A DNA stretch of 64,000 nucleotides from Sediminibacterium ginsengisoli (GTDB lineage: Bacteria > Bacteroidota > Bacteroidia > Chitinophagales > Chitinophagaceae): NCBI RefSeq assembly GCF_900167075.1, contig NZ_FUWH01000002.1, positions 463,005-527,004 on the forward strand, given 5' to 3'. Made by a program: the position numbers and the translations under genes. The notes beneath the pieces are model-generated. The model saw nothing but the letters and a program-made list of their open reading frames with translations. It did not search any database and was not told the origin of the DNA. Shown here piece after piece: positions 42,815-52,077 of this stretch (its first letter is position 1; every line of letters begins with the position of its first letter).

Positions 42815-45800
42815 ATGAAACGAATTTTACTCTGTTGCTTGTTAATGATTTTCTCTGCCTCCGCAGCTTTCTCACAAACTGCCGGCGCACTGAATTTTGA
42901 TGGCCAGAACGACCAGGTTACCATACCTAACAAACCTGCGTTGAATCCGTCCACGGCAATCACGATCGAAGCATGGATCTATCCTACCAATGGTAGCAGC
43001 TCCGTTCAGAACGTAATATGTAAATCGAGCGTTGATGAGAACTCGGGTTATATTTTCCCGCGTACGGATGATGGCTGGATGTCTTATTCGTTCTATCTGA
43101 AAATAAACGATGAGTGGCAGATCCTTTCAGCACCATTCCCTTCACTGTTCCAATGGCATCATGTGGCCGCTACGTATGATGGTTCCATGATGAAATTATA
43201 TATCGACGGAAACCTGACGGCATCTATGGCAGCAAGCGGACCGGTTTCAGCGAATAACAATCCGCTGGTGATGGGGCAGCAACCTGGTTACGAAGAAGCG
43301 TTCGGCGGTAATGTGGATGAAGTTCGTCTCTGGAACAGGGCGCTGACAGAATGCGAGATCAGGAATAATATGCTTTGCGAATTACCCGTTCCTCAGAACG
43401 GGCTTGTTGCATATTACCAGTTTAACCAGGGATTGCTGGGCGGCGTACTGAATACACTTTTCGCCACACTGCCTGATAAAAGCGGTAACAACAATGACGG
43501 CACACTGGAAAATTTCTTTTTGAATGGCCTCACGTCTAACTGGGTGGCAGGAAAAGCAACCGGTACCTGTACCGTATTTGCAGCGCCGGCTCCTGTAGTT
43601 GGCAGCAATGGCCCGGTACTGATTGCCGGAAGTACGCTGAACCTGACTGCATCGGGTGGCACAAGCTATTCATGGACCGGTCCTAACGGATTTACCTCCA
43701 ACCAGCAGAACCCGACCATAGCCAACGCGCAGATCAGCGCAAGCGGTACATATACCGTATATGTATCGAGGAATGGTTGTACGGAAAGCGCTACGATAGA
43801 TATCTCTATCGTTGCACAGGCCGGCGGATTACATTTCGACGGTGTGAACGATCAGGTAACTGTTCCGCACAATGCATCGCTCAACATGACAGATGCGATC
43901 TCTCTTGAAGCACTGATCTATCCAACCGATAAGATCAGGCCGCGTCAGGATGTAATGACAAAATCTACACTCACTGAAAATACCGGCTATATCTTCCCCC
44001 GTACCGACGATGGCTGGGATTCATTTGTATTCTACCTGAATATTGAAGGAAAAGGCTGGCAGTCATTGTCTGCACCTTATCCTGATATCAATAAATGGCA
44101 TCATGTGGCCGCTACCTATGATGGCTCATTCATGAAAGTTTACCTGGATGGTGTTCTCGTTGCGTCAAGGCAGATGACCGGCAAGATCACTACCAATACC
44201 AATGCCGTTGTACTGGGCCAGCAGCCTGGATATGATGAGTATTTCACCGGTAAAGTTGATGAAGCCCGGATCTGGAGCCGTGCGCTTACCCAGTGCGAGA
44301 TCTCCAACAATATGCTTTGCGAATTGCCAGCTTCCCAGATCGGACTGGCTGCTTATTATAAATTTAACCAGGGGCTGCCTGCTGTTGCAAACCCGGGCAT
44401 TACCTCTCTTACAGATGCCAGCGGTAACAATAACGATGGGCAGCTGGAAAACTTTGCGCTGAACGGAGCTACATCAAACTGGCTCGACGGCCGCGCATCC
44501 GGCACCTGTAACCTTGTTACTCCTGTATTACCTGAAGCAGGAAATAATGGTCCTGTTGTTGCCGTAGGCAGCGTGCTGAACCTGACTGCATCAGGCGGTC
44601 AGAGCTATTCATGGACCGGTCCGAGCGGCTTCACATCTACCATGCAGAATCCGTCTATCGGTAATGCACAGGTAAGTGCAAGCGGTACTTATACTGTAAC
44701 GGTAACCAGCGGTGGCTGTTCTGCAACTGCCCAGACCAAAGTAACTGTAGCTGTACCTGCGAAAGGATTGAATTTTGATGGTATCGATGATGAGATCAGC
44801 ATTCCAAACAATACGTCATTGAATGTAAGCAATGCGATCTCCGTTGAAGCATGGATCTATCCAACAAATAAAACGAGGCTGGTGCAGGATGTACTGGCAA
44901 AATCGAGCCGTACCAATAATACCGGTTATATCTTCCCACGTACGGATGATGGCTGGGATTCATTTACATTCTATCTGAATATTACAGGTCAGGGCTGGGT
45001 ATCACTTACTGCGCCATATGCAGCCGTTAACCAGTGGAATCATGTTGCAGCTACTTATGATGGTACTGCCATGAAAATTTACCTGAACGGTGTACTCGCT
45101 GGTTCAAGACCAATGACCGGTGCAATTACTACCAATACGAACGCATTACGTTTGGGTAACCAGGATGGTTATGAAGAATTCTTTGCAGGAAATGTGGATG
45201 AGATCCGCGTATGGAACCGTGCGCTTCCTGTCTGTGAAATCCTGAACAACATGAATTGCGAAGTGGTTCCGCAGCAGCAGACTGGACTTTCTGCCTACTA
45301 CAGGTTCAACCAGGGCTATATCGGTATCGATAACACTAATATTACTACTTCACTTTCTGATGAGACCGCTAATAACAACTCCGGTACTTTCATCAACTTC
45401 GCACTGAACGGTGCTACTTCCAACTGGGTTGTAGGAAAAGTGAGCGGTAACTGTTCTGTGTTTATACCGGTTATTGCAACCATCGGCAGCAACGGACCTG
45501 TACTGCCGATCGGCAGCACGATCCAGCTGAGTGCAGGTGGCGGTGATACTTATATGTGGACAGGCCCCAACGGCTTCGCTTCCACATTGCAGAACCCGTC
45601 TGTGATCAACGCACAGATCAATGCAACAGGAAATTACCTGGTTGCTGTAACGGCAAGAAACTGTACTGATACCATCAGTAAACATATTACGATCAGGCAA
45701 CTGCCAACTATTACAGCAGTAGGACCGGTTTCATTCTGTCCTGGTGGCTCTGTAAAACTGATCGCTACCCTGTCACAAACTTACCAGTGGTATCGCAATG

Positions 45801-48800
45801 GAACGCTGATCCCTGGTGCAACACAAAGGGAATATATTGCAACTGCTTCCGGAAGTTATACGGTAAGTGTAACAGATGCCGGTAATTTTGCTGCAACTTC
45901 AGCTGCAACAAGCGTGCTGGCAACCGATAACCTGGCACCGGTCCCCACCGTTGCTAATCTGCCGGTGATCACAGGCGATTATCCGCTGATGATTGTTACA
46001 ACCCCAACTGCAACGGATAACTGTGCAGGAACTGTAGCAGCAACAACAAATAGTCCGCTGGTATACAACATCCCGGGTACCTATACTATTCACTGGACTT
46101 ATAACGATGGTAATGGTAATACTATTACGCAGGATCAGACTGTTGTGGTAACCGGTACCATTGCAGACCAGACACCTCCTGTGATCTCAGGTGTGCCTGC
46201 CAATTCAACTGTGAACTGTGGTAATATCCCTGCGGCTGTAACCCCGGTTGTAACGGATAACATGGATCCTTCGCCAGTAGTGACTTTCGCCGAAACCAGC
46301 ACGAAAGGAACAAATCCCGCAGCGGCATCATTCTATAATTATACCATCACTCGTAAATGGACCGCAACAGATGCTTCGGGTAATGTGGCAACAGCTACAC
46401 AGGTGATCACGGTACAGGATATCACAGCGCCGGTACTGTCTGGTGTTCCTGCGAACGTAACTGTAAGCTGTGGTTCAATTCCTGCAGCAGCAACAGTAAC
46501 AGCCACAGATGCTTGCGATGCAAATCCTGCAGTTACGCTTGTTGAAACCAGCACAAAAGGAACAAACCCTGCGGCTGCCTCATTCTATAATTATACCATT
46601 ACCCGTAAATGGACCGGCAAAGATGCCTCCAACAATATCACTGTCGGCACACAGGTAATTACGGTGCAGGATGTAACCGCGCCGGTACTGTCGGGCGTTC
46701 CTGCGAACGTAACAGTAAATTGCGGCGCAATTCCTGCAGCAGCAACAGTAACTGCAACCGATGCATGTGATGCAAATCCTGTAGTAACACTTGCAGAAGT
46801 GAGTACCAAAGGAACAAATGCTTCAGCGGCTTCTTATTATAACTATACCATTACCCGTACATGGACCGGTACGGACGCAGCCAATAACACTGTAACAGGT
46901 ACCCAGGTGATCACTGTACAGGACATTGCACCGCCGATGATCTCCGGTGTGCCTGCAAACGTGACAGTGATCTGCGGATCAATCCCGGCGCCGGCCAATG
47001 TAGCAGCAGCAGATGCCTGCGATGCGAACCCTGTGGTTACACTAGTTGAAACAAGCACCAAGGGCACGAATGCTACATCAGCTGCTTACTACAATTATAC
47101 TATCACACGTAAATGGACTGCAAAAGATGCAACAGGTAATACTACTTCCGGTACGCAGGTAATCACTGTTCAGGATGTAGCCGCACCTGTATTATCTGGT
47201 GTTCCTGCAAATGCAGCAGTAAACTGCGGATCCATTCCTGCGGCAGCAGCAGTAACCGCAACCGATGCATGTGATGCAAATCCTGTAATTGCATTTACTG
47301 AGATCAGCACGAAAGGAACTAATCCTTCAAACATATCCTATTACAACTACACGATCACACGTAAATGGAAAGCGACAGATGCTGCCGGCAACAGCAGTGC
47401 TGAAGCTACCCAGGTGATCACAGTAACCGATAATACTGCACCTGTCCTTACCGGTGTGCCTGCAAATGTTACCGTTAACTGCGGTAGTGTGCCTGCTGCA
47501 CCTGTGGTAACTGCTACGGATGCATGCGATCCTGCACCGGTTGTTACACTGAATACCGTAACAAATGGTAATACGATCACACGCACCTGGACAGCTAAAG
47601 ATGCAGCCGGAAATACCGTTACTGCTACCCAGGTGATCACAGTAACCGGAACAGCTCCTGTTATCACCGGACCAACCACCGGAACCACAGTTACCATGAA
47701 CCCGGTTGCGCCTGCACTTGACTTCAACGTGTTTGTCCGCAACGGTGTTTATTTTGGCAATGGGCAGTCGCACGGAGCGGTTGCAATGGGTGGCGATCTG
47801 ACACTGGCGGGTAATTATTCTGTATCGAATAACAATGCCGGAACATTCAAAGTGAACAATGTACCTGTAACACTGGTAGTTGGCGGAAAAGTGATTTACC
47901 AGAGCGGCAACAACGTGAACGTGAACCAGAACGGCTATGTGAAGATCGGCGATGCAACCAATTCTTATGTATGGTATAAGGATCAGAATAACGCTTATTC
48001 TCCGATCCGTATCACACCGGGTAATAATTATAATGGTTCTCCGCGCATCAACATGCAGGCCAATTCACAGAACCTGAATGTGAGCGCTACCAATAATCCT
48101 GTATTCCAGAGCAATGTGATCGATTTCGCTGCGGCCTTTGCACAGATGCAAGCGTCTTCGGCGGGCATGAGCGCGATGACGGATAATGCAAATGTTACTA
48201 CGCCGAACGGCACTGCGATACCGCATACCAATATGCCTAACCAGGTTAAGATTACCCTGGCTCAGGGCGTGAACGTGCTGAACATTAACGCATCTGATCT
48301 GAACAACGTACAGAATTTCACATTCAACAACCAGCCTGATGCTTCACGCATACTGATCATCAATGTTAATGCTCCCGGTAACTTCAACTGGAATGTATGG
48401 AACAGCGGTGGTGTAGGAGATCAGAATTCTTCCTATATCCTGTATAACTTCTATAATACAACTGCACTTACCGTACAGGGTAACGGAAGCATAACAGGTA
48501 CACTGTTTGCGCCATATGCATCGATCAATAAATCGAGCAGCCAGAATATTACAGGGCAGATTATTGGTCAGTCGTTCACCCACAGCAGCGGTACCAATAC
48601 TTATAACAAGTTCACCGGAACCATTACAAGCGGAAGCACAACGGTGATCGGCAGCAACAGCAATAATCAGCGTTATACTACGGCTACATCTTGCACTTAC
48701 CTGGTAAATGGCAATGAGTTTACACCAACAGCTACCGATAACTGCGGAACACCGGTACTCACCTATGTACTTACAGGTGCAACTACAGGAACCGGAACCA

Positions 48801-51784
48801 GCCTTGCAGGTGTGGCGCTGAATAAAGGAACAACTACAATTACCTGGACTGCTACAAGTGCGCTTTCAAGTACTTACAGCTTCAATGTAACAGTGGATGA
48901 TAATGTGAATCCTGCAGCGGTTACCAAAAACATCACAGTAGCACTGGATGAGAACGGTAACGCAGTGATTACGCCACAGTCTGTGAACAACGGATCTTCA
49001 GATAACTGCGGTATTGTAACATATGCACTCAGCAAAACAAACTTTACTGCTGCCAATATCGGAGCCAATACGGTAACGCTTACCGTAATGGATGCGGCTG
49101 GTAATACAGCAAGCGCAACTGCGGTAGTGACGATAACAGACAATACAGCACCGGTGATCAATGTGCCGGCAGCTATCAATAAGAATAATGACAATAATGT
49201 TAACGGCGCCGTGGTAAACTACACTGTTACTGCTGCCGATAACAGCGGTGCCGCACCTGTGCTCACGTACAGCAAAGCATCGGGTTCAGTGTTCCCGATC
49301 GGAACAACAGTAGTAACTGTAACTGCAAAAGATGCAGCCGGTAATACATCAACAGCAACCTTCAATGTTGTGATCAAAGATGTACAGGCTCCGGTACTGA
49401 ACATTCCTGCAGATATTACTGCGAACTACGGATCGGTTATTAACCTCGGCAATGCTACTGCAAGCGACAATGCCGGTATCTCGGCCCAGGGTATTACCAA
49501 TAACGCACCGGCTGTATTCCCGCTGGGCGTAACAATGGTAACCTGGTCGGTAACAGATGTGAATGGCAATACCACAACAGCGGTGCAGAAAGTAACAGTA
49601 GTGGATGCAACCCCGCCTGTGATCACCGTTCCTGCAGCGATCTCCAGGAACAATGATAATAATGCATGCGGCGCAGTGGTTACCTATACAGTAACTGCAA
49701 CCGATAACAGCGGAATTGCACCTGTTCTTACTTACAGCAAGGCTTCAGGTACATCATTCCCTGTAGGAACAACCGTGGTAACCGTTACAGCGAAAGATGC
49801 TGCTAACAATACGTCTACAGCTACCTTCAATGTAGTGGTGAAGGATGTTCAGGCTCCTGTAATCACAGCGCCTGCAGATATCACCATCAACTCCGGTGCT
49901 AACTTCAATCTTGGTAATGCGGTAGTGTCTGATAACTGCGGAATCAATGCACAGGGCGCACGTAACAATGCTCCTTCAACATTCCCTGTAGGTACTACAA
50001 CGGTAACCTGGACTGTAACAGACCTGAGCGGTAACACAGCTACGGCTACACAACTGGTTACCGTACTCAGTGCGAAACCGGTACTGGTTTCTCCGGGTAA
50101 CCAGGCATTCTGTGCAAACCAGAACGGCAGCAAGCAATTCACAATACCTGCATTGCAGCAAAGCAGCGCCATCGGTATCAGCAGCACTACATATGCGATC
50201 ACCGGCGCTACTTCAAGAACAGGCAGCGGCGTTAATGCAAGCGGTAACTTCAATAACGGAACGTCTACCATCACCTGGACGGTGAAGGATAAGAACAACA
50301 ACGTAAGTACTTGCGCCATTACGGTAGTGGTTACTGCATTGCCAGCTGCTCCGGCAGTTACAGCTTCAACACCTGATGCATTCTGCAGCAGCGTTCAGCT
50401 GGTGGCAGCAACACAGAATAATGTGTCTTACCAGTGGGTATATAATAATAATATCGTTGGCGAAGCACAGCAACTGAACCTGGGCAGCAGTGACGGAGAA
50501 GGTACTTACACCGTTTACGCGATCAACGGCGGCGGTTGTAAGAGCGCAGGCGGAACATACAGCTATAACAAACAGAACCTCTCCGGCAGCTATGTGATCA
50601 TCGGAACCAAAGAGGTAGACCTCGGCCAGAATAACCAGGTGAACGGTGGAAGCGTGGGTGTGACTGCTTCAAACGGTATTGCATCATTCGATAAGAACAC
50701 ATCGGTTCTTTCTGCAGGTTCATTTGTAAAAGCCAGCAGGATCACGAAGAATGCAACCAATGTGAACATCCTGAAATCGATTACCAGCGCAGCTACCATT
50801 TCACTGCCGGCTATGATCTACAACAGGGCAAGCACAAAAGGACTTTCCGGTAAAGATGTAGCACAGAATGTAACCACCACGCTGAACGGAAACTTCAGCA
50901 CCGTTACGCTCCGTAAAGGCTCTAACGTTACACTTACCGGAACTATCTTCGGTGTGATCACGATGGAAGAAGGTGCACAGCTCCGCTTTACGTCCACTAC
51001 CGTAAATATCGACCAGCTTAAACTGGCTAACGGCCCTGCTAACGGCTACAGCTATGTACGTTTTGCAGACAATACCAATGTGCTGGTAAGCACCCAGGTA
51101 AGTGTGGGCAGCAACGCAATCATCAATCCTGATGGCGTGAAAGTGACCTTCTATGTAGGTGATACCAGGTGTGATGAAGAGAAATTCACAGTGAAAGGTG
51201 CAGATACCAGGATCAATGCCAATATATATATGCCTGATGGTAAGCTGAAGATCAGCAATACCAGCAGCAGCAACAGCAGCTGTATCGATTACGATTCATG
51301 GTGGAAATGGATCCTGAGCTGGTTCTGCGGAAATGTTACACAGCAAAGCAATGTGGCTACACCTGGCGATCCGAATGTATACATGACCGGTATGTTCATC
51401 GCATACGAAGTGGAAAGCACCACACCTGTGATCTGGAATGCCAATAACTGTGGCGGCAACCCTGTTACTTCCGTAAATACTGCTGTCACTTCGGCCACAT
51501 CTGAACCCGAAGCGATCAGGCCGGCAGGTGCAGAAACCCTCAAAGTAACTGTAATGCCTAACCCGACCACTACTTACTTTACCCTGAAACTGGAAGGAAA
51601 ATCTGGTCTGCCGGTAAATATCAGGGTAGTGGATGCAACCGGAAAACTGGTAGATGCCAAACTGAATCAGAATGCCAACAGCACGCTCCAGATCGGCCAT
51701 AATTATGGTAACGGAATGTTCTATGCTGAGATTACGCAGGGAACGCAGCGCCAGGTGCTGAAACTGATCAAGCTGCATCCATAA
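42815..51784 (+). CDS. Giant T9SS-secreted multidomain surface protein
   Basis: A 2,989-residue protein with a signal peptide (cleavage near residue 20, FSQ). Three LamG/concanavalin-like domains (about 23-205, 336-518, 649-830; each with FDG ... PRTDDGW ... HVAATYDG ... GNVDEVRLWNRAL) alternate with Ig-like domains. A fourth Ig-like domain follows (about 965-1024), then an HYR-like unit and six HYR-like repeats of 84-85 residues (about 1120-1612). A choice-of-anchor-A-like domain comes next (about 1634-1937), then more HYR units to about 2510 and an Ig-like unit. A beta-rich domain (about 2589-2890) has a Trp-rich Cys loop, and a type A T9SS sorting domain ends the protein (about 2910-2989, PNPTTTYF ...). 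It is likely a cell-surface adhesin or matrix protein. Confidence 0.93.
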   Translation: MKRILLCCLLMIFSASAAFSQTAGALNFDGQNDQVTIPNKPALNPSTAITIEAWIYPTNGSSSVQNVICKSSVDENSGYIFPRTDDGWMSYSFYLKINDEWQILSAPFPSLFQWHHVAATYDGSMMKLYIDGNLTASMAASGPVSANNNPLVMGQQPGYEEAFGGNVDEVRLWNRALTECEIRNNMLCELPVPQNGLVAYYQFNQGLLGGVLNTLFATLPDKSGNNNDGTLENFFLNGLTSNWVAGKATGTCTVFAAPAPVVGSNGPVLIAGSTLNLTASGGTSYSWTGPNGFTSNQQNPTIANAQISASGTYTVYVSRNGCTESATIDISIVAQAGGLHFDGVNDQVTVPHNASLNMTDAISLEALIYPTDKIRPRQDVMTKSTLTENTGYIFPRTDDGWDSFVFYLNIEGKGWQSLSAPYPDINKWHHVAATYDGSFMKVYLDGVLVASRQMTGKITTNTNAVVLGQQPGYDEYFTGKVDEARIWSRALTQCEISNNMLCELPASQIGLAAYYKFNQGLPAVANPGITSLTDASGNNNDGQLENFALNGATSNWLDGRASGTCNLVTPVLPEAGNNGPVVAVGSVLNLTASGGQSYSWTGPSGFTSTMQNPSIGNAQVSASGTYTVTVTSGGCSATAQTKVTVAVPAKGLNFDGIDDEISIPNNTSLNVSNAISVEAWIYPTNKTRLVQDVLAKSSRTNNTGYIFPRTDDGWDSFTFYLNITGQGWVSLTAPYAAVNQWNHVAATYDGTAMKIYLNGVLAGSRPMTGAITTNTNALRLGNQDGYEEFFAGNVDEIRVWNRALPVCEILNNMNCEVVPQQQTGLSAYYRFNQGYIGIDNTNITTSLSDETANNNSGTFINFALNGATSNWVVGKVSGNCSVFIPVIATIGSNGPVLPIGSTIQLSAGGGDTYMWTGPNGFASTLQNPSVINAQINATGNYLVAVTARNCTDTISKHITIRQLPTITAVGPVSFCPGGSVKLIATLSQTYQWYRNGTLIPGATQREYIATASGSYTVSVTDAGNFAATSAATSVLATDNLAPVPTVANLPVITGDYPLMIVTTPTATDNCAGTVAATTNSPLVYNIPGTYTIHWTYNDGNGNTITQDQTVVVTGTIADQTPPVISGVPANSTVNCGNIPAAVTPVVTDNMDPSPVVTFAETSTKGTNPAAASFYNYTITRKWTATDASGNVATATQVITVQDITAPVLSGVPANVTVSCGSIPAAATVTATDACDANPAVTLVETSTKGTNPAAASFYNYTITRKWTGKDASNNITVGTQVITVQDVTAPVLSGVPANVTVNCGAIPAAATVTATDACDANPVVTLAEVSTKGTNASAASYYNYTITRTWTGTDAANNTVTGTQVITVQDIAPPMISGVPANVTVICGSIPAPANVAAADACDANPVVTLVETSTKGTNATSAAYYNYTITRKWTAKDATGNTTSGTQVITVQDVAAPVLSGVPANAAVNCGSIPAAAAVTATDACDANPVIAFTEISTKGTNPSNISYYNYTITRKWKATDAAGNSSAEATQVITVTDNTAPVLTGVPANVTVNCGSVPAAPVVTATDACDPAPVVTLNTVTNGNTITRTWTAKDAAGNTVTATQVITVTGTAPVITGPTTGTTVTMNPVAPALDFNVFVRNGVYFGNGQSHGAVAMGGDLTLAGNYSVSNNNAGTFKVNNVPVTLVVGGKVIYQSGNNVNVNQNGYVKIGDATNSYVWYKDQNNAYSPIRITPGNNYNGSPRINMQANSQNLNVSATNNPVFQSNVIDFAAAFAQMQASSAGMSAMTDNANVTTPNGTAIPHTNMPNQVKITLAQGVNVLNINASDLNNVQNFTFNNQPDASRILIINVNAPGNFNWNVWNSGGVGDQNSSYILYNFYNTTALTVQGNGSITGTLFAPYASINKSSSQNITGQIIGQSFTHSSGTNTYNKFTGTITSGSTTVIGSNSNNQRYTTATSCTYLVNGNEFTPTATDNCGTPVLTYVLTGATTGTGTSLAGVALNKGTTTITWTATSALSSTYSFNVTVDDNVNPAAVTKNITVALDENGNAVITPQSVNNGSSDNCGIVTYALSKTNFTAANIGANTVTLTVMDAAGNTASATAVVTITDNTAPVINVPAAINKNNDNNVNGAVVNYTVTAADNSGAAPVLTYSKASGSVFPIGTTVVTVTAKDAAGNTSTATFNVVIKDVQAPVLNIPADITANYGSVINLGNATASDNAGISAQGITNNAPAVFPLGVTMVTWSVTDVNGNTTTAVQKVTVVDATPPVITVPAAISRNNDNNACGAVVTYTVTATDNSGIAPVLTYSKASGTSFPVGTTVVTVTAKDAANNTSTATFNVVVKDVQAPVITAPADITINSGANFNLGNAVVSDNCGINAQGARNNAPSTFPVGTTTVTWTVTDLSGNTATATQLVTVLSAKPVLVSPGNQAFCANQNGSKQFTIPALQQSSAIGISSTTYAITGATSRTGSGVNASGNFNNGTSTITWTVKDKNNNVSTCAITVVVTALPAAPAVTASTPDAFCSSVQLVAATQNNVSYQWVYNNNIVGEAQQLNLGSSDGEGTYTVYAINGGGCKSAGGTYSYNKQNLSGSYVIIGTKEVDLGQNNQVNGGSVGVTASNGIASFDKNTSVLSAGSFVKASRITKNATNVNILKSITSAATISLPAMIYNRASTKGLSGKDVAQNVTTTLNGNFSTVTLRKGSNVTLTGTIFGVITMEEGAQLRFTSTTVNIDQLKLANGPANGYSYVRFADNTNVLVSTQVSVGSNAIINPDGVKVTFYVGDTRCDEEKFTVKGADTRINANIYMPDGKLKISNTSSSNSSCIDYDSWWKWILSWFCGNVTQQSNVATPGDPNVYMTGMFIAYEVESTTPVIWNANNCGGNPVTSVNTAVTSATSEPEAIRPAGAETLKVTVMPNPTTTYFTLKLEGKSGLPVNIRVVDATGKLVDAKLNQNANSTLQIGHNYGNGMFYAEITQGTQRQVLKLIKLHP
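46190..47648 (+). repeat. Six tandem HYR-like repeats of about 252 nt
   Basis: The GVPAN codon block starts at 46190, 46442, 46694, 46946, 47198 and 47453. The first four steps are exactly 252 nt and the next is 255. Each unit has two cysteines (VNCG and DACDANP type; the first has only one), and most share STKGTN and YNYTITRKWT. The last unit is shortened. Near-identical DNA suggests recent unequal duplication. Confidence 0.9.
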
Positions 51785-51806
51785 TCATTTTAACCTCCAT
51801 TCTCAT

Positions 51807-51840
51807 AAAAAGGGCTGTCTTTCCGACAGCCCTTTTTCGT
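51807..51840 (+). terminator. Rho-independent terminator of the giant gene
   Basis: Perfect 13-bp stem (51807-51819 with 51825-51837), five-base loop, with its own TTTTT at the end. Confidence 0.93.
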
Positions 51841-52077
51841 GTCTCTGTATATACATGATAATTTCTTAAAAAACTGTAGTAACCACCCGGCAGATTTTGT
51901 GTGGTTTTTCAAATCCCGGCCGTACTGCTTTCATACTACAGTTTGTAGTGGCAAAACTACTGTCCGATTCGGGTGGACTACTTCAATTTCACAACTGTCT
52001 TTATCGGAAACCGTCCTGATAATCAGTCACTTTACAGTACCAGGGTGATCATTACCACGAACTGTAAATGAAATTGT
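51841..52077 (+). other. Leader of the NHL-repeat gene with ACTAC/GTAGT repeats
   Basis: A run of ACTAC or GTAGT half-sites occurs, including the palindrome ACTACA-GTT-TGTAGT (51935-51949). No clear TAnnTTTG promoter was seen. The half-sites may bind a regulator. Confidence 0.35.

Noticed and set aside
49849-50319. Long minus-strand frames inside the giant gene
   Set aside because: They are mirror frames of Thr/Val/Ala-rich repeat codons on the plus strand and show no own domains or starts.
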